In this document: in pieces, positions 35,233 to 44,420 of the stretch
Numbering within the stretch: the first letter of the stretch is position 1
Layout: the number at the start of each line of letters is the position of its first letter
NCBI RefSeq assembly: GCF_029854195.1
Contig: NZ_CP122960.1
Coordinates: forward strand, 3,354,001 to 3,418,000
Source: Amylibacter sp. IMCC11727
Lineage (GTDB): Bacteria; Pseudomonadota; Alphaproteobacteria; Rhodobacterales; Rhodobacteraceae
Reading direction: 5' to 3'
Length of the DNA stretch: 64,000 bases
The notes under the pieces: model-generated
The model's database searches: none
Seen by the model: only the letters and a program-made list of their open reading frames with translations
Told to the model about the DNA's origin: nothing
Made by a program: the position numbers and the translations under genes

Positions 35233-35303
35233 CCACACCACCGATTCTTTGTTGCTTAACGCATCTGCGGGCAAAACGTCCCGAACAGCAATCAGAGGAC
35301 AGA

Positions 35304-35642
35304 ATGAAGCTAATCATCGCAACAATTAAACCCTTTAAGCTGGAAGAGGTACGAACCGCGCTCACCGACATCGGCGTCAAAGGCATGATGGTCACCGAAA
35401 TCAAAGGCTACGGCGTGCAATCAGGCCACACCGAAATCTATCGCGGTGCGGAATACGACATCAACTATGTTCCAAAGGTCAAATTGGAAATCGTCGTCAC
35501 CAGCGACATGGTGGACCAAGCCGTCGCCGCAATCGAAGACGGCGCAAAGACTGGCAAAATTGGCGATGGCAAAATTTTCGTTCTCGACGTGCAACAGGCA
35601 ATCCGCGTACGCACAGGTGAATCTGGCGATGACGCAATCTAA
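35304..35642 (+). CDS. glnK: PII nitrogen signal protein
   Basis: A 112-residue trimeric sensor of ATP, ADP and 2-oxoglutarate that gates AmtB and is uridylylated under nitrogen limitation. The T-loop IYRGAEYDINYVPK has the modification target Tyr51, and TGKIGDGKIFV and RIRTGE-like RVRTGESG form the B and C loops. Start MKLIIATI (35304) with AGAGGA before it. The adjacency to amtB, 28 nt downstream, is the conserved glnK-amtB pair. Confidence 0.96.
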   Translation: MKLIIATIKPFKLEEVRTALTDIGVKGMMVTEIKGYGVQSGHTEIYRGAEYDINYVPKVKLEIVVTSDMVDQAVAAIEDGAKTGKIGDGKIFVLDVQQAIRVRTGESGDDAI

Positions 35643-35670
35643 AGAAACAGCAAACTTCCAAGGACATACA

Positions 35671-36993
35671 ATGACACCTTATCTCAAAAAACTCCTCCTT
35701 GTGGCTGGTCTTACGGCACTCCCCGCAGTCGCCTTTGCACAAGACACTCCAACGGGCGTCTCTGCCGAGGTCAGCTTCATCCTCACAACGCTTCTGTTCT
35801 TGATCGGCGGTTTTCTCGTCTTCTTCATGGCTGCAGGGTTCGCCATGCTCGAAGCAGGGCTCGTGCGCTCCAAAAACGTCACCATGCAGCTCACCAAAAA
35901 CATGGGTCTCTTTGGGCTGGCGTGCGTGTTTTACTATCTTATCGGTTTTAAGCTTATGTACCCTGGCGAAGCATGGTTCATCACGGGCATCTTGGGAACG
36001 CTCAGTTCAACCACTCTTGAACCCGTTGGTCTGGCCGCTGCCGATGCAGATTTGTCCTACGCCTCTGTTGGTTCAGATTTCTTCTTTCAGTTGATGTTCT
36101 GTGCGGCCACGGCATCTATTGTGTCGGGCGTATTGGCAGAACGTATCAAACTCTGGCCGTTCCTGATCTTTGTCGTTCTCCTGACGGCGGTGATCTACCC
36201 GATCCAAGCCTCTTGGAAATGGGGCGGTGGTTTCTTAGAGGCCGCAAATTTTCAAGATTTCGCAGGCTCTACCATCGTCCATTCCGTTGGCGGCTGGGCA
36301 GCCTTGACGGGTGCGATCATACTTGGCCCACGCATCGGAAAATACAAAAACGGCCGTGTCACACCCTTCCTTGGCTCCAACTTGCCAATGGCCACACTGG
36401 GCACGTTCATTCTGTGGCTCGGTTGGTTCGGCTTTAATGGCGGATCCCAACTTGCCATGGGCACAGTGGGCGATATCGCTGACATCTCGCGCATCTTTGT
36501 GAACACCAACGCAGCCGCCGCAGGGGGCGTGGTCGCGGCTCTATTCTTGACCCAACTGCTCTATAAAAAGCCAGACCTCACCATGATCCTGAACGGCGCA
36601 TTGGCGGGCCTCGTGTCGATCACGGCTGAACCGCTGACACCTTCCATCGGCGCGGCCACGCTGATCGGTGCTGTGGGCGGCGTTATCGTGGTAATCACCG
36701 TTCCCCTGCTTGATAGATTCCGCATCGACGATGTGGTTGGCGCGATTCCTGTCCACTTGGTTGCAGGCATCTGGGGCACAATCGCGGTGGTCTTTACCAA
36801 CTCTGCCGCAAGCCTTGGGGCACAGCTTTTCGGAATCCTGTCTGTCGCAGTGTTCGTGATCATCACCTCCACCGTGGTGTGGCTGTTCCTCAAACTCATC
36901 CTCGGCATCCGCGTCGATGAGGAAACCGAAATCAACGGGCTCGACATGGCGGAACTCGGCATGGACGCCTACCCCGAGTTTTCCAAAACCTAA
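35671..36993 (+). CDS. amtB: Ammonium transporter AmtB
   Basis: A 440-residue ammonium channel. A cleavable signal peptide (ending AVAFA) is followed by 11 membrane helices; SVGGWAALTGAIILGPR and TAEPLTPSIGAATLIGAVGG are typical, with pore-region His in VHSVGGW and VHLVAGIWG. AAGGA precedes the ATG. The C-terminal tail (EETEINGLDMAELGMDAYPEF) is the GlnK-docking segment. The frame runs upstream into glnK, but only this start carries a signal peptide. Terminator at 37035-37066. Confidence 0.95.
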   Translation: MTPYLKKLLLVAGLTALPAVAFAQDTPTGVSAEVSFILTTLLFLIGGFLVFFMAAGFAMLEAGLVRSKNVTMQLTKNMGLFGLACVFYYLIGFKLMYPGEAWFITGILGTLSSTTLEPVGLAAADADLSYASVGSDFFFQLMFCAATASIVSGVLAERIKLWPFLIFVVLLTAVIYPIQASWKWGGGFLEAANFQDFAGSTIVHSVGGWAALTGAIILGPRIGKYKNGRVTPFLGSNLPMATLGTFILWLGWFGFNGGSQLAMGTVGDIADISRIFVNTNAAAAGGVVAALFLTQLLYKKPDLTMILNGALAGLVSITAEPLTPSIGAATLIGAVGGVIVVITVPLLDRFRIDDVVGAIPVHLVAGIWGTIAVVFTNSAASLGAQLFGILSVAVFVIITSTVVWLFLKLILGIRVDEETEINGLDMAELGMDAYPEFSKT

Positions 36994-37034
36994 ACCACGC
37001 AATCCCCATGGGGCGGTCCGCTGCCCCAACTCTG

Positions 37035-37066
37035 GCCGAGCCTCCCCTACAGAGGCTCGGCTTTTT
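37035..37066 (+). terminator. Rho-independent terminator of glnK-amtB
   Basis: GCCGAGCCTC (37035-37044) pairs with GAGGCTCGGC (37052-37061) across a 7-base loop, followed by TTTTT. Confidence 0.92.
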
Positions 37067-37154
37067 ATGCACCAAATCCGCCAAACGCAGGTCGCAAACA
37101 GCATTGATCCAAACCCATCCGTCATGCTTCATACCTCTAACTCAGGAGGACACT

Positions 37155-37910
37155 ATGGCCATCGCACAACTTCACCCGAACATGGATCACTGGAACGAAC
37201 GCGTCGATCTCGCCGCCGCCTTTCGTTGGACAGAACGCCTGAACTTTCACGAAGCCGTTGCCAACCATTTCTCCTTTGCAGTGAACGATGATGGCACACA
37301 GTTCCTGATGAACCCAAACCAAATGCACTTCGCACGGATCAAAGCATCCGATCTGCTCTTGCTTGATGCCAACGATCCGAACGTTCTGGAAAAACCGGGT
37401 GCACCCGATCCCACAGCGTGGGGCCTGCACGGCTCGCTGCACCGCCTCTGCCCCCACGCCCGCTGCGCCATGCACGTGCATTCCATCCACGCCACCGTTC
37501 TGGCCTGCCTTGCCGACAGCACCCTGCCTCCCATCGACCAAAACACCGCCACTTTCTACAACCGCATCGTGGTGGACGACCAATTCGGCGGCCTCGCGTT
37601 TGAAGAAGAAGGCATGCGCTGCGCCCAGCTCTTCACCGATCCCAAAGTCAAAGTCATGGTCATGGGCAACCACGGCGTGATGATTATCGGCGACAGCGTC
37701 GCTGACACCTTCAACCGCCTTTACTATTTCGAACGCGCCGCAGAAACCTACATCCGCGCGCTGCAAACAGGCAAAGAGCTGCGCGTGCTGTCCGACGCTA
37801 TCGCAGAAAAAACCGCGCAAGAGCTGGAAGATTATCCAGGCCAAGCCGAACGCCACCTATCCGAACTCAAAGCCATCCTCGACGAGGAAGGCTCGAACTA
37901 TGCGAGCTGA
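37155..37910 (+). CDS. Class II aldolase/adducin-family protein
   Basis: A 251-residue zinc-dependent aldolase or decarboxylase fold. Metal-binding histidines His107 and His109 are in MHVHSIHA, with a third in GNHGVMIIG near residue 173. The catalytic Glu of fuculose-phosphate aldolase is not obvious, as in the adducin-like subgroup, so it may catalyse another reaction. GGAGGA precedes the ATG. It is followed after 2 nt by a membrane hydroxylase, suggesting a shared operon. Substrate unknown. Confidence 0.82.
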   Translation: MAIAQLHPNMDHWNERVDLAAAFRWTERLNFHEAVANHFSFAVNDDGTQFLMNPNQMHFARIKASDLLLLDANDPNVLEKPGAPDPTAWGLHGSLHRLCPHARCAMHVHSIHATVLACLADSTLPPIDQNTATFYNRIVVDDQFGGLAFEEEGMRCAQLFTDPKVKVMVMGNHGVMIIGDSVADTFNRLYYFERAAETYIRALQTGKELRVLSDAIAEKTAQELEDYPGQAERHLSELKAILDEEGSNYAS

Positions 37911-37912
37911 CG

Positions 37913-38884
37913 ATGGCGCAGAACAAAGACTGGAACTATCACCCAGACCTGCCGCTTGCCGATAAATCCATCTGGCAATGGCCACCCAGCCCACGTTCCA
38001 TCGGCGGCTATTTCGCCCGCAATTGGCTCCGTCTATCCGAATTCATGATCCTTTTCCTGATGGGCCTGTTCTGCTGGTTCTTCCTTTACCCATCCCTAGA
38101 TACCACCAAAACCTTCGCCATCGGCTGGATCGCCCAAATCTGGATCGTGAACATGGGCGTCATGCTGGTGTCTGCTGGCGGGTTGCATTGGTATTTCTAC
38201 ACCCGCAAAGCCCAAGCCAAGACGCTCAAGTTCTCGCATCGCGATATGATGCGGGAAAACCGAACCTTCAAATTCGGCGACCAAGTCAAAGACAACATGT
38301 TCTGGTCCCTCACCAGCGGCGTTGCCCAAATCACAGTGTTTCAAGCAGTCTCTTTCTGGCTCATGGCCAACGGCTATGTCCCAACCATCACTTTCACCAG
38401 TAACCCAATCCTGTTCATCGCGATCATTCTCGCGTTGCCCATCTGGTCCGCTTTCCACTTCTACTGGGTCCACCGTTTTCTGCACGTCCCGTTCATGTAC
38501 ACCCGCGTTCATTCACTGCATCACCGCAACATCAACATCGGCCCGTGGTCAGGGTTTTCGATGCACCCCGTTGAACACTTTTTCTACATTACATCGCTGT
38601 GCATTCACTGGATTGTGCCAAGCAGTCCCATCCACATCGCCTTTCATGTTATGTACCTCGCCCCAGGGGCGGCCATGACCCACACCGGCTATGAGTCCCT
38701 GCTCGTGAAAGACAAACGCCAATTGGAACTCGGCACATTCTACCACACGCTCCACCACCGTTATTATGAATGCAACTACGGCAACCAAGAAATGCCATGG
38801 GACCGCTGGTTCGGCTCCTTTCACAACGGCACCGAAGAAAGCACCCGCGAAACACGGGATCGCAAGAAACGGATGTATCAATAA
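37913..38884 (+). CDS. Sterol desaturase/fatty-acid hydroxylase-family protein A
   Basis: Integral membrane di-iron oxygenase of 323 residues, with four or more hydrophobic helices in the N-terminal two thirds. The histidine boxes HRFLH, HSLHH and HTLHH, plus HPVEH and HTGYE, give the eight-His di-iron site. It needs O2 and an electron donor and hydroxylates or desaturates a lipophilic substrate. Its paralogue follows at 39045. The aldolase stop is 2 nt before its ATG. Substrate unknown. Confidence 0.85.
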   Translation: MAQNKDWNYHPDLPLADKSIWQWPPSPRSIGGYFARNWLRLSEFMILFLMGLFCWFFLYPSLDTTKTFAIGWIAQIWIVNMGVMLVSAGGLHWYFYTRKAQAKTLKFSHRDMMRENRTFKFGDQVKDNMFWSLTSGVAQITVFQAVSFWLMANGYVPTITFTSNPILFIAIILALPIWSAFHFYWVHRFLHVPFMYTRVHSLHHRNINIGPWSGFSMHPVEHFFYITSLCIHWIVPSSPIHIAFHVMYLAPGAAMTHTGYESLLVKDKRQLELGTFYHTLHHRYYECNYGNQEMPWDRWFGSFHNGTEESTRETRDRKKRMYQ

Positions 38885-39008
38885 ACGCAACACTGTCCCT
38901 GACCTGATCGGGGACATCAGACTATGAACATTGAAGCACCATAAAATTGTAGAAAGCGTTTCGGTTTTCACGAAAAAAACCCTTCTTCTTGCATGATATA
39001 TCCATTCC

Positions 39009-39023
39009 GCGTTTCATGAACGC
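39009..39023. promoter_or_regulatory. Palindrome GCGTT-N5-AACGC before hydroxylase B
   Basis: GCGTTTCATGAACGC lies about 22 bp upstream of the start of hydroxylase B, in the 160-bp gap after hydroxylase A. The half-site GCGTTTC also occurs near 38953. It could be an operator for a separate promoter; no regulator is assigned. Confidence 0.35.
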
Positions 39024-39044
39024 AACTGCGAAAAGGACACCAAA

Positions 39045-40022
39045 ATGACCACCCGCCAAGAATGGAACCATCTGCCCGAAACCCCAATCCAAGTGTCCCC
39101 CCTTTGGCAATGGCCCCCCAAACCCTACGCCGCCTTTCGCTGGTACTTCGACAGCTGGTTTTTCATCACTGTCAACCTCACCATCGTTGCCTTAGCCGTT
39201 GCTTCCTATTACTTCGCCAGCCCCACACTCGAACAAACCGCAACCTTCCAACTGTGGTGGATGGCCCTCATCTGGGTCCGTAACGCGGCAATCGTCACAT
39301 TGCTCGCTGGAACGCTCCATCTGTGGTTCCATAAATACGCCATGCAGGACACGGATCTAAAATACGATCCGCGCCCCTTCCCACGCAATGGTCGCATGTT
39401 CACCCTATCAAGCCAGATGAAAGACAACATCATCTGGACCATCGGCAGCGGCGTTACCATCTGGTCCGCGTTTGAAATCCTGTTCTGGTGGTCCATGGCT
39501 AACGGTTATGCCCGCACCATCACGTTTGAAACCAACCCCATCTGGTTCATCGCCATCTTCTTCCTCATCCCAATTTGGGAGAGCTTTTATTTCTACTGGA
39601 TGCACCGGGGCCTGCACACCAAAGTCATGTACCGCTTTCACGCCCTGCATCACCGCAACACAGATATCGGCCCATGGTCTGGCATGTCGATGCACCCCGT
39701 CGAACACTTTTTCTATTTCGGCTCGGTGCTCACTCACTTCGCCATCGCCAGCCATCCCGTCCACGTCATATTCCACCTGATGTTCTACGGCCTCTTGGCG
39801 ATCACCACGCACACAGGGTTCGAAGGCGTCCTTTTCCGCAACAAAAAGCGCCTGCACTTGGGCAACTTCCACCACCAAATCCACCACCGCTATTTCGAAT
39901 GCAACTATGGCAATCTGGACGTGCCGTGGGACAAACTGTTCGGCAGCTGGCACGACGGCACACCCGCAGGCAAAGAGGCGATGAAACAGCGGCTGAAAGA
40001 CCGCTCCGCCATGCGAAAATAA
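39045..40022 (+). CDS. Sterol desaturase/fatty-acid hydroxylase-family protein B
   Basis: A 325-residue paralogue of the preceding gene with the same histidine boxes (HRGLH, HALHH, HQIHH, HPVEH) and helix layout. Both proteins share INIGPWSGFSMHPVEHFF-like and YFECNYGN-like blocks, so they arose by duplication. AAAAGGA precedes the ATG. It meets the GlxA-type regulator stop to stop with no gap. The two may form a two-step or heteromeric hydroxylase. Substrate unknown. Confidence 0.85.
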   Translation: MTTRQEWNHLPETPIQVSPLWQWPPKPYAAFRWYFDSWFFITVNLTIVALAVASYYFASPTLEQTATFQLWWMALIWVRNAAIVTLLAGTLHLWFHKYAMQDTDLKYDPRPFPRNGRMFTLSSQMKDNIIWTIGSGVTIWSAFEILFWWSMANGYARTITFETNPIWFIAIFFLIPIWESFYFYWMHRGLHTKVMYRFHALHHRNTDIGPWSGMSMHPVEHFFYFGSVLTHFAIASHPVHVIFHLMFYGLLAITTHTGFEGVLFRNKKRLHLGNFHHQIHHRYFECNYGNLDVPWDKLFGSWHDGTPAGKEAMKQRLKDRSAMRK

Positions 40023-40946
40023 CTACCCGCGCAACGCGCGCGGGCTGGTCCCGAACTCCACCTGAAAAGCCCGCGTTAAGGCGGTGGCATCCTGATATCC
40101 ACAGCGCACCGAAATCTCGGCCACACTCAGCGTGGTTTCCAACACCAATTTACGGGCCAAAACCATCCGCTGTCGGCGATACACTTGCCGCGGCGTTGCC
40201 CCCAACGCCGCTTTCATCCGCCCTTCCAATGCCTTTTGCGACAGGCCCACATGCCGCGCCAAATCTGCAATCGCCAGTGGCGTTTCGAGATGCGCCTGCA
40301 TCACTGAAATCGCCTGCGCAACGGGCCGATCCTTGGGCGCAACCCCGTCGCGCCCCCCAGACATAAACAGCGTACGCACATCTTGGCGCAAGGCCTCGCC
40401 TTTCAAATCAGCAATTAGCTCCACCACCAAATCAAACGCCGCCATGCCCCCCGTACAGGTGATGCGATCCCCATCCATCACATGACGCTCTCGCACCACA
40501 TCCACATCAGGAAACGCCTCGGCAAAGGCGTCTAACTCTTCCCAATGAATGGTCGCACGCCGCTGATCCAACAGCCCTGCCGCCGCCATCAACCACGCGC
40601 CCGTATCAAACCCGACAATCGCGCCGTATCGCTGCGCCGCCATGCGCAACCCCGCCCAAGACAGCGTGTCAGAATGCGCCCGATACCCATAACTCGGCAT
40701 CACAAACAACAAATCCCCCGAATGCTGAAACAACCGCCCACTGGCCGCGATTTCCATCCCGCTCGAACTTTTCACAGGCGCGCCATCCATCGACAAGAAC
40801 GCCCATTCAAAAACAGAGCTCCCCGTCAAATCATTGGCTGCGCGCAACGGTTCCACTGCATTCGCAAGGCAGTGGTTCGAAAACTGGTCGAACAACAAAA
40901 CCCCAACACGCACGGTTCCCGTTTCTGATTTTTTCCAAATAGGCAT
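40023..40946 (-). CDS. GlxA-family AraC-type regulator with DJ-1/PfpI domain
   Basis: A 307-residue transcription factor. Residues about 10-180 form a DJ-1/PfpI-like ligand domain; the C-terminal 95 residues hold an AraC double helix-turn-helix (PLAIADLARHVGLSQKALEGRM and LSVAEISVRCGYQDATALTRAF). Relatives control carnitine, betaine or arginine catabolism (CdhR, GbdR, ArgR types). It is divergent from the acyl-CoA dehydrogenase gene, so it probably controls the adjacent CoA-ester pathway. ATG 40946 preferred over a TTG at 40967. Confidence 0.88.
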   Translation of the reverse strand: MPIWKKSETGTVRVGVLLFDQFSNHCLANAVEPLRAANDLTGSSVFEWAFLSMDGAPVKSSSGMEIAASGRLFQHSGDLLFVMPSYGYRAHSDTLSWAGLRMAAQRYGAIVGFDTGAWLMAAAGLLDQRRATIHWEELDAFAEAFPDVDVVRERHVMDGDRITCTGGMAAFDLVVELIADLKGEALRQDVRTLFMSGGRDGVAPKDRPVAQAISVMQAHLETPLAIADLARHVGLSQKALEGRMKAALGATPRQVYRRQRMVLARKLVLETTLSVAEISVRCGYQDATALTRAFQVEFGTSPRALRG

Positions 40947-41020
40947 GATAGCGGGATAAATCAGCAAGCCGCCTCAACACAAGCAAATTACGCTCCTTCC
41001 AAACGCAAAAGGATGTTCCC

Positions 41021-42181
41021 ATGCAATACGGCCTCACCGAAGAACAAGAGATGATCGCCTCCACTGTGCGCAGCTTTGTGGAAAAAGAAATCTACCCCCA
41101 CGAGGAATTGGTGGAACGCACAGGCGAAGTCCCCAAAGAAATCGCGGATGAAATCAAACGCAAAACGCTGGAACTCGGTTTTTACGGCTGTAATTTTCCC
41201 GAAGAAGTGGGCGGTGCGGGCCTCAACCACAAAGAATTCGCACTTGTGGAACGGGAACTCGGGCGCGGGTCTATGGCGCTCAACCACTTTTTTGGACGCC
41301 CGCAAAACATCCTCATGGCCTGCAATCCAGAACAGCGCGAACGCTACCTGATGCCTGCCATGCGCGGCGAACGGATGGACGCATTGGCCATGACGGAACC
41401 GGGCGCAGGGTCTGATGTGCGCGGCATGAAATGTTCGGCAGTGCGCGATGGCGGGGATTGGGTGGTGAACGGCACCAAACACTTCATCTCGGGCGCAGAC
41501 CACGCAGATTTTATCATCGTTTTCATCGCCACAGGCGAAGACGACACACCCAAAGGCCCGAAAAAACGCATCACAACATTCCTTGTGGATCGCGGCACAC
41601 CAGGCTTCACCATCCGCGAAGGATACAAATCCGTATCCCATCGCGGCTATAAAAACATGATCCTTGAATTTGACGATTGCCGCCTGCCTGATGCGCAGGT
41701 GCTTGGCGAAGTGGACGGTGGCTTTGCAGTGATGAATGAATGGCTTTACGCCACCCGCATCACCGTTGCCACCATGTCCGTGGGTCGCGCACGCCGCGTG
41801 TTCGATTACGCGCTCAACTATTCCGCCGAACGGGAACAATTCGGCCAACCCATTGCCAAATTCCAAGGGGTCAGCTTTCAACTTGCCGATATGATCACAG
41901 AAATTGACGCGGCGGATATGCTCACCCTTGCCGCAGCCGACAGGCTCGACAAAGGTCTGCCCTCAAACCGCGAGATTGCCTCAGCCAAACTCTATGCCAC
42001 CGAAATGCTCGCCCGTGTCACCGACACGGCCATCCAAATCCACGGCGGTATGGGGCTGATGGACGACTACCCGCTCGAACGGTTCTGGCGCGACGCCCGC
42101 GTCGAACGCATCTGGGACGGCACATCGGAAATCCAGCGCCACATCATCAGTCGCGATCTGTTGCGGCCGCTCGGGGCATAG
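41021..42181 (+). CDS. Acyl-CoA dehydrogenase
   Basis: FAD flavoenzyme of 386 residues that introduces a double bond into an acyl-CoA. ALAMTEPGAGSDVRGM and IQIHGGMGLMDDYPLERFWRDARV are the two family signatures. At the usual catalytic-Glu spot the sequence is WDGTSEIQ, with Asp366 where many members have Glu; whether Asp366 or another residue acts needs alignment. AAAAGGA precedes the ATG. Neighbouring CoA ligase and CaiD-like hydratase suggest a CaiA-type role on a betainyl-CoA or a short branched acyl-CoA. Confidence 0.88.
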   Translation: MQYGLTEEQEMIASTVRSFVEKEIYPHEELVERTGEVPKEIADEIKRKTLELGFYGCNFPEEVGGAGLNHKEFALVERELGRGSMALNHFFGRPQNILMACNPEQRERYLMPAMRGERMDALAMTEPGAGSDVRGMKCSAVRDGGDWVVNGTKHFISGADHADFIIVFIATGEDDTPKGPKKRITTFLVDRGTPGFTIREGYKSVSHRGYKNMILEFDDCRLPDAQVLGEVDGGFAVMNEWLYATRITVATMSVGRARRVFDYALNYSAEREQFGQPIAKFQGVSFQLADMITEIDAADMLTLAAADRLDKGLPSNREIASAKLYATEMLARVTDTAIQIHGGMGLMDDYPLERFWRDARVERIWDGTSEIQRHIISRDLLRPLGA

Positions 42182-42189
42182 ATTTCATG

Positions 42190-42224
42190 CGCTCCGCGCG
42201 GGAGATATTTGAGGCCAGAAGAAA
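42190..42224 (-). repeat. Intergenic repeat, inverted copy
   Basis: On the minus strand it reads TTTCTTCTGGCCTCAAATAT then CTCCCGCGCGGAGCG, matching the copy at 19134-19166 at most positions. It faces the copy at 42351-42383 across a 126-bp spacer, which holds an 8-bp stem GCCCTCTG/CAGAGGGC (42242-42249 and 42266-42273). Confidence 0.5.
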
Positions 42225-42350
42225 CAGCGGCGGGCGGTTCAGCCCTCTGCCCCATTTCCGGCTGACAGAGGGCCTTCTCCTGGCGCGGTCATCGGCTTCC
42301 CAGCCTGTACCGCCGCACCACTTGATCCGATTCTGGTTAACAAAACCTTG

Positions 42351-42383
42351 CTTCTTTTGGCCAAAAATATCCTCGCCGAAGGC
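42351..42383 (+). repeat. Intergenic repeat, direct copy
   Basis: CTTCTTTTGGCCAAAAATAT then CCTCGCCGAAGG, just before the CoA-ligase gene at 42393. It shares the 14-base core GGCCAAAAATATCC with the copy at 19134-19166. Confidence 0.5.
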
Positions 42384-42392
42384 TAGAATACG

Positions 42393-44420
42393 ATGACCCT
42401 AAACCGTCTTATTAATCCCAATTCTATCGCCATTATCGGTGGCGGTGCATGGTGCGCATCTGTTGCACAGCAAGCGAAGAAAATGGGTTTCAGCGGTGAA
42501 ATCTATCCCGTTCACCCAAAACAAAAACCACTCGCAGGCATCCCCAGTTATGCCACTCTCGCCGATCTTCCCAATCCACCAGATGCCTGTTTCATTGGCG
42601 TAAACCGTCACATCACGCTTGATGTCGTGCGCGAATTATCCGCCATGGGCGCAGGGGGTGCGATCTGTTTTGCATCTGGCTTTTCCGAGGCTGAGCAGGA
42701 AGACGACACAGGAACCGATCTACAGGCACAGCTGGTTGCCGCCGCAGGCGACATGCCGATCCTTGGCCCTAACTGTTATGGCCTGATCAATTACCTTGAC
42801 CGCGCCATCCTGTGGCCAGACCAGCACGGCGGCATGCCCGTGGACAGCGGCGTTGCCATCATCACCCAATCCTCGAACATGGCCATTAACATCACCATGC
42901 AGGCGCGTGCTTTGCCCATCGCCGTCATCGCCTGCGCGGGGAACCAAGCGCAAACAGGCATGGCAGATATCGGTTTTGAACTGCTGCAAGACCCGCGCAT
43001 CACTGCTCTTGGTTTGCACATCGAAGGCTTCAATGATCTGCACTCCTATGAAACCCTCGCTGCAGAAGCACACCGTTTGGGCAAACCCATCGTTGCGCTC
43101 AAGGTCGGGAAATCCGAACAGGCACAGGCGGCCACCATTTCACATACCGCATCCGTTGCGGGTGGGGATGCAGGTGCAGCGGCCTTGCTCAAGCGGCTCA
43201 ACATCGCCCGTGTGACCAGTCTGCCAACGTTTATGGAAACCCTGAAACTACTGCATTTCACGGGCCCGTTGCCCAGTGCAAACATCGCCTCAATTAGCTG
43301 TTCTGGGGGCGAAGCCAGCCTTGCCGCTGACACCGCCGTCGGCCATGCCGTCAACTTCCCCCCCCTCACGCAAACGCAGCAAATCAATCTGCGCGCGGCC
43401 CTTGGCCCCATGGTCGCATTGGCCAATCCACTCGACTATCACACCTATATCTGGCGCGATGCGGATGCGATGACCGCCGCATGGGCGGCCATGATGGAAC
43501 CCCATCTCGCTCTCACGGTGTTGGTCGTGGATTTCCCCCGTGCGGATCGCTGCTCTGACACAGATTGGGATTGCGCGATAGAGGCCGCAGGCCGCGCCAA
43601 AGCGCAAACGGGTGCAAATGTTGCCATGGTCACAACCCTGCCTGAAAACCTGTCTGAAACCATCGCGAAACGGCTCGTGGATGTGGGCGTGATCCCGTTG
43701 CTCGGCCTGAGGGAATCCATTGAAGCGGTAGAAGCCGCTGCCAGTTTCACACAGCCCAACTCGGCCCGTGTTTTATTGCCAACGCCCGCATCTGAAACTG
43801 CTGAAACCCTGTCCGAAGGCGCGGCGAAACACGCACTCGCCGCATATGGTTTGCGCATTCCAAATGCCAAACGCGCATCCTCTCCCACACAAGCCGCAGA
43901 AATCGCCAATGCCATCGGCTTTCCTGTGGTTGTCAAAGGCGAAGGCATCGCCCACAAATCCGAAGCAGGCGCGGTGGCGCTCAACCTGCAAACGCCCAAC
44001 GATGTCTCCCACGCCGCAAAAGCCATGCCAACGGACGGTTTCTTGATCGAAGAAATGCTCGTGGGCGGTGTCGCAGAGCTGCTCATCGGTGTGGTCAAAG
44101 ACCCCGCACATGGATTCGTTCTCACGCTCGGCGCGGGGGGCACGTTTACCGAGTTGCTGTCTGACAGCGCGTCCCTGCTTATTCCCGCCAGCCGCAGTGA
44201 TATTGAAACCGCGCTTAGCACGCTCAAATCCGCCAAACTCCTGTCTGGATTTCGCGGCGCAACCGCCGCCCATATGCCGTCTATTTTGGATGCGGTTGAG
44301 GCGATCCAGAACTACGTGCTTGCCAATGCGCAAGGCTTAGAAGAAGTTGAAGTGAACCCGCTGATCTGCACGCCAACCGATGCTATTGCAGCCGATGCGT
44401 TAATACGGAGAGACCCATGA
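42393..44420 (+). CDS. ADP-forming acyl-CoA synthetase (acetate-CoA ligase family)
   Basis: A 675-residue fused alpha-beta NDP-forming CoA ligase. It has an N-terminal CoA-binding Rossmann domain (IAIIGGGAWC, residues about 10-130), a succinyl-CoA-synthetase-like middle with the phospho-His candidate in TISHTASVAGG near residue 250, and a C-terminal ATP-grasp domain (GFPVVVKGEGIAHKSEAGAVALNL). It activates a carboxylic acid as CoA thioester using ATP. With the dehydrogenase and the CaiD-like hydratase it could start a betainyl-CoA beta-oxidation. It overlaps the hydratase gene by 4 nt. Substrate inferred only. Confidence 0.88.
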   Translation: MTLNRLINPNSIAIIGGGAWCASVAQQAKKMGFSGEIYPVHPKQKPLAGIPSYATLADLPNPPDACFIGVNRHITLDVVRELSAMGAGGAICFASGFSEAEQEDDTGTDLQAQLVAAAGDMPILGPNCYGLINYLDRAILWPDQHGGMPVDSGVAIITQSSNMAINITMQARALPIAVIACAGNQAQTGMADIGFELLQDPRITALGLHIEGFNDLHSYETLAAEAHRLGKPIVALKVGKSEQAQAATISHTASVAGGDAGAAALLKRLNIARVTSLPTFMETLKLLHFTGPLPSANIASISCSGGEASLAADTAVGHAVNFPPLTQTQQINLRAALGPMVALANPLDYHTYIWRDADAMTAAWAAMMEPHLALTVLVVDFPRADRCSDTDWDCAIEAAGRAKAQTGANVAMVTTLPENLSETIAKRLVDVGVIPLLGLRESIEAVEAAASFTQPNSARVLLPTPASETAETLSEGAAKHALAAYGLRIPNAKRASSPTQAAEIANAIGFPVVVKGEGIAHKSEAGAVALNLQTPNDVSHAAKAMPTDGFLIEEMLVGGVAELLIGVVKDPAHGFVLTLGAGGTFTELLSDSASLLIPASRSDIETALSTLKSAKLLSGFRGATAAHMPSILDAVEAIQNYVLANAQGLEEVEVNPLICTPTDAIAADALIRRDP

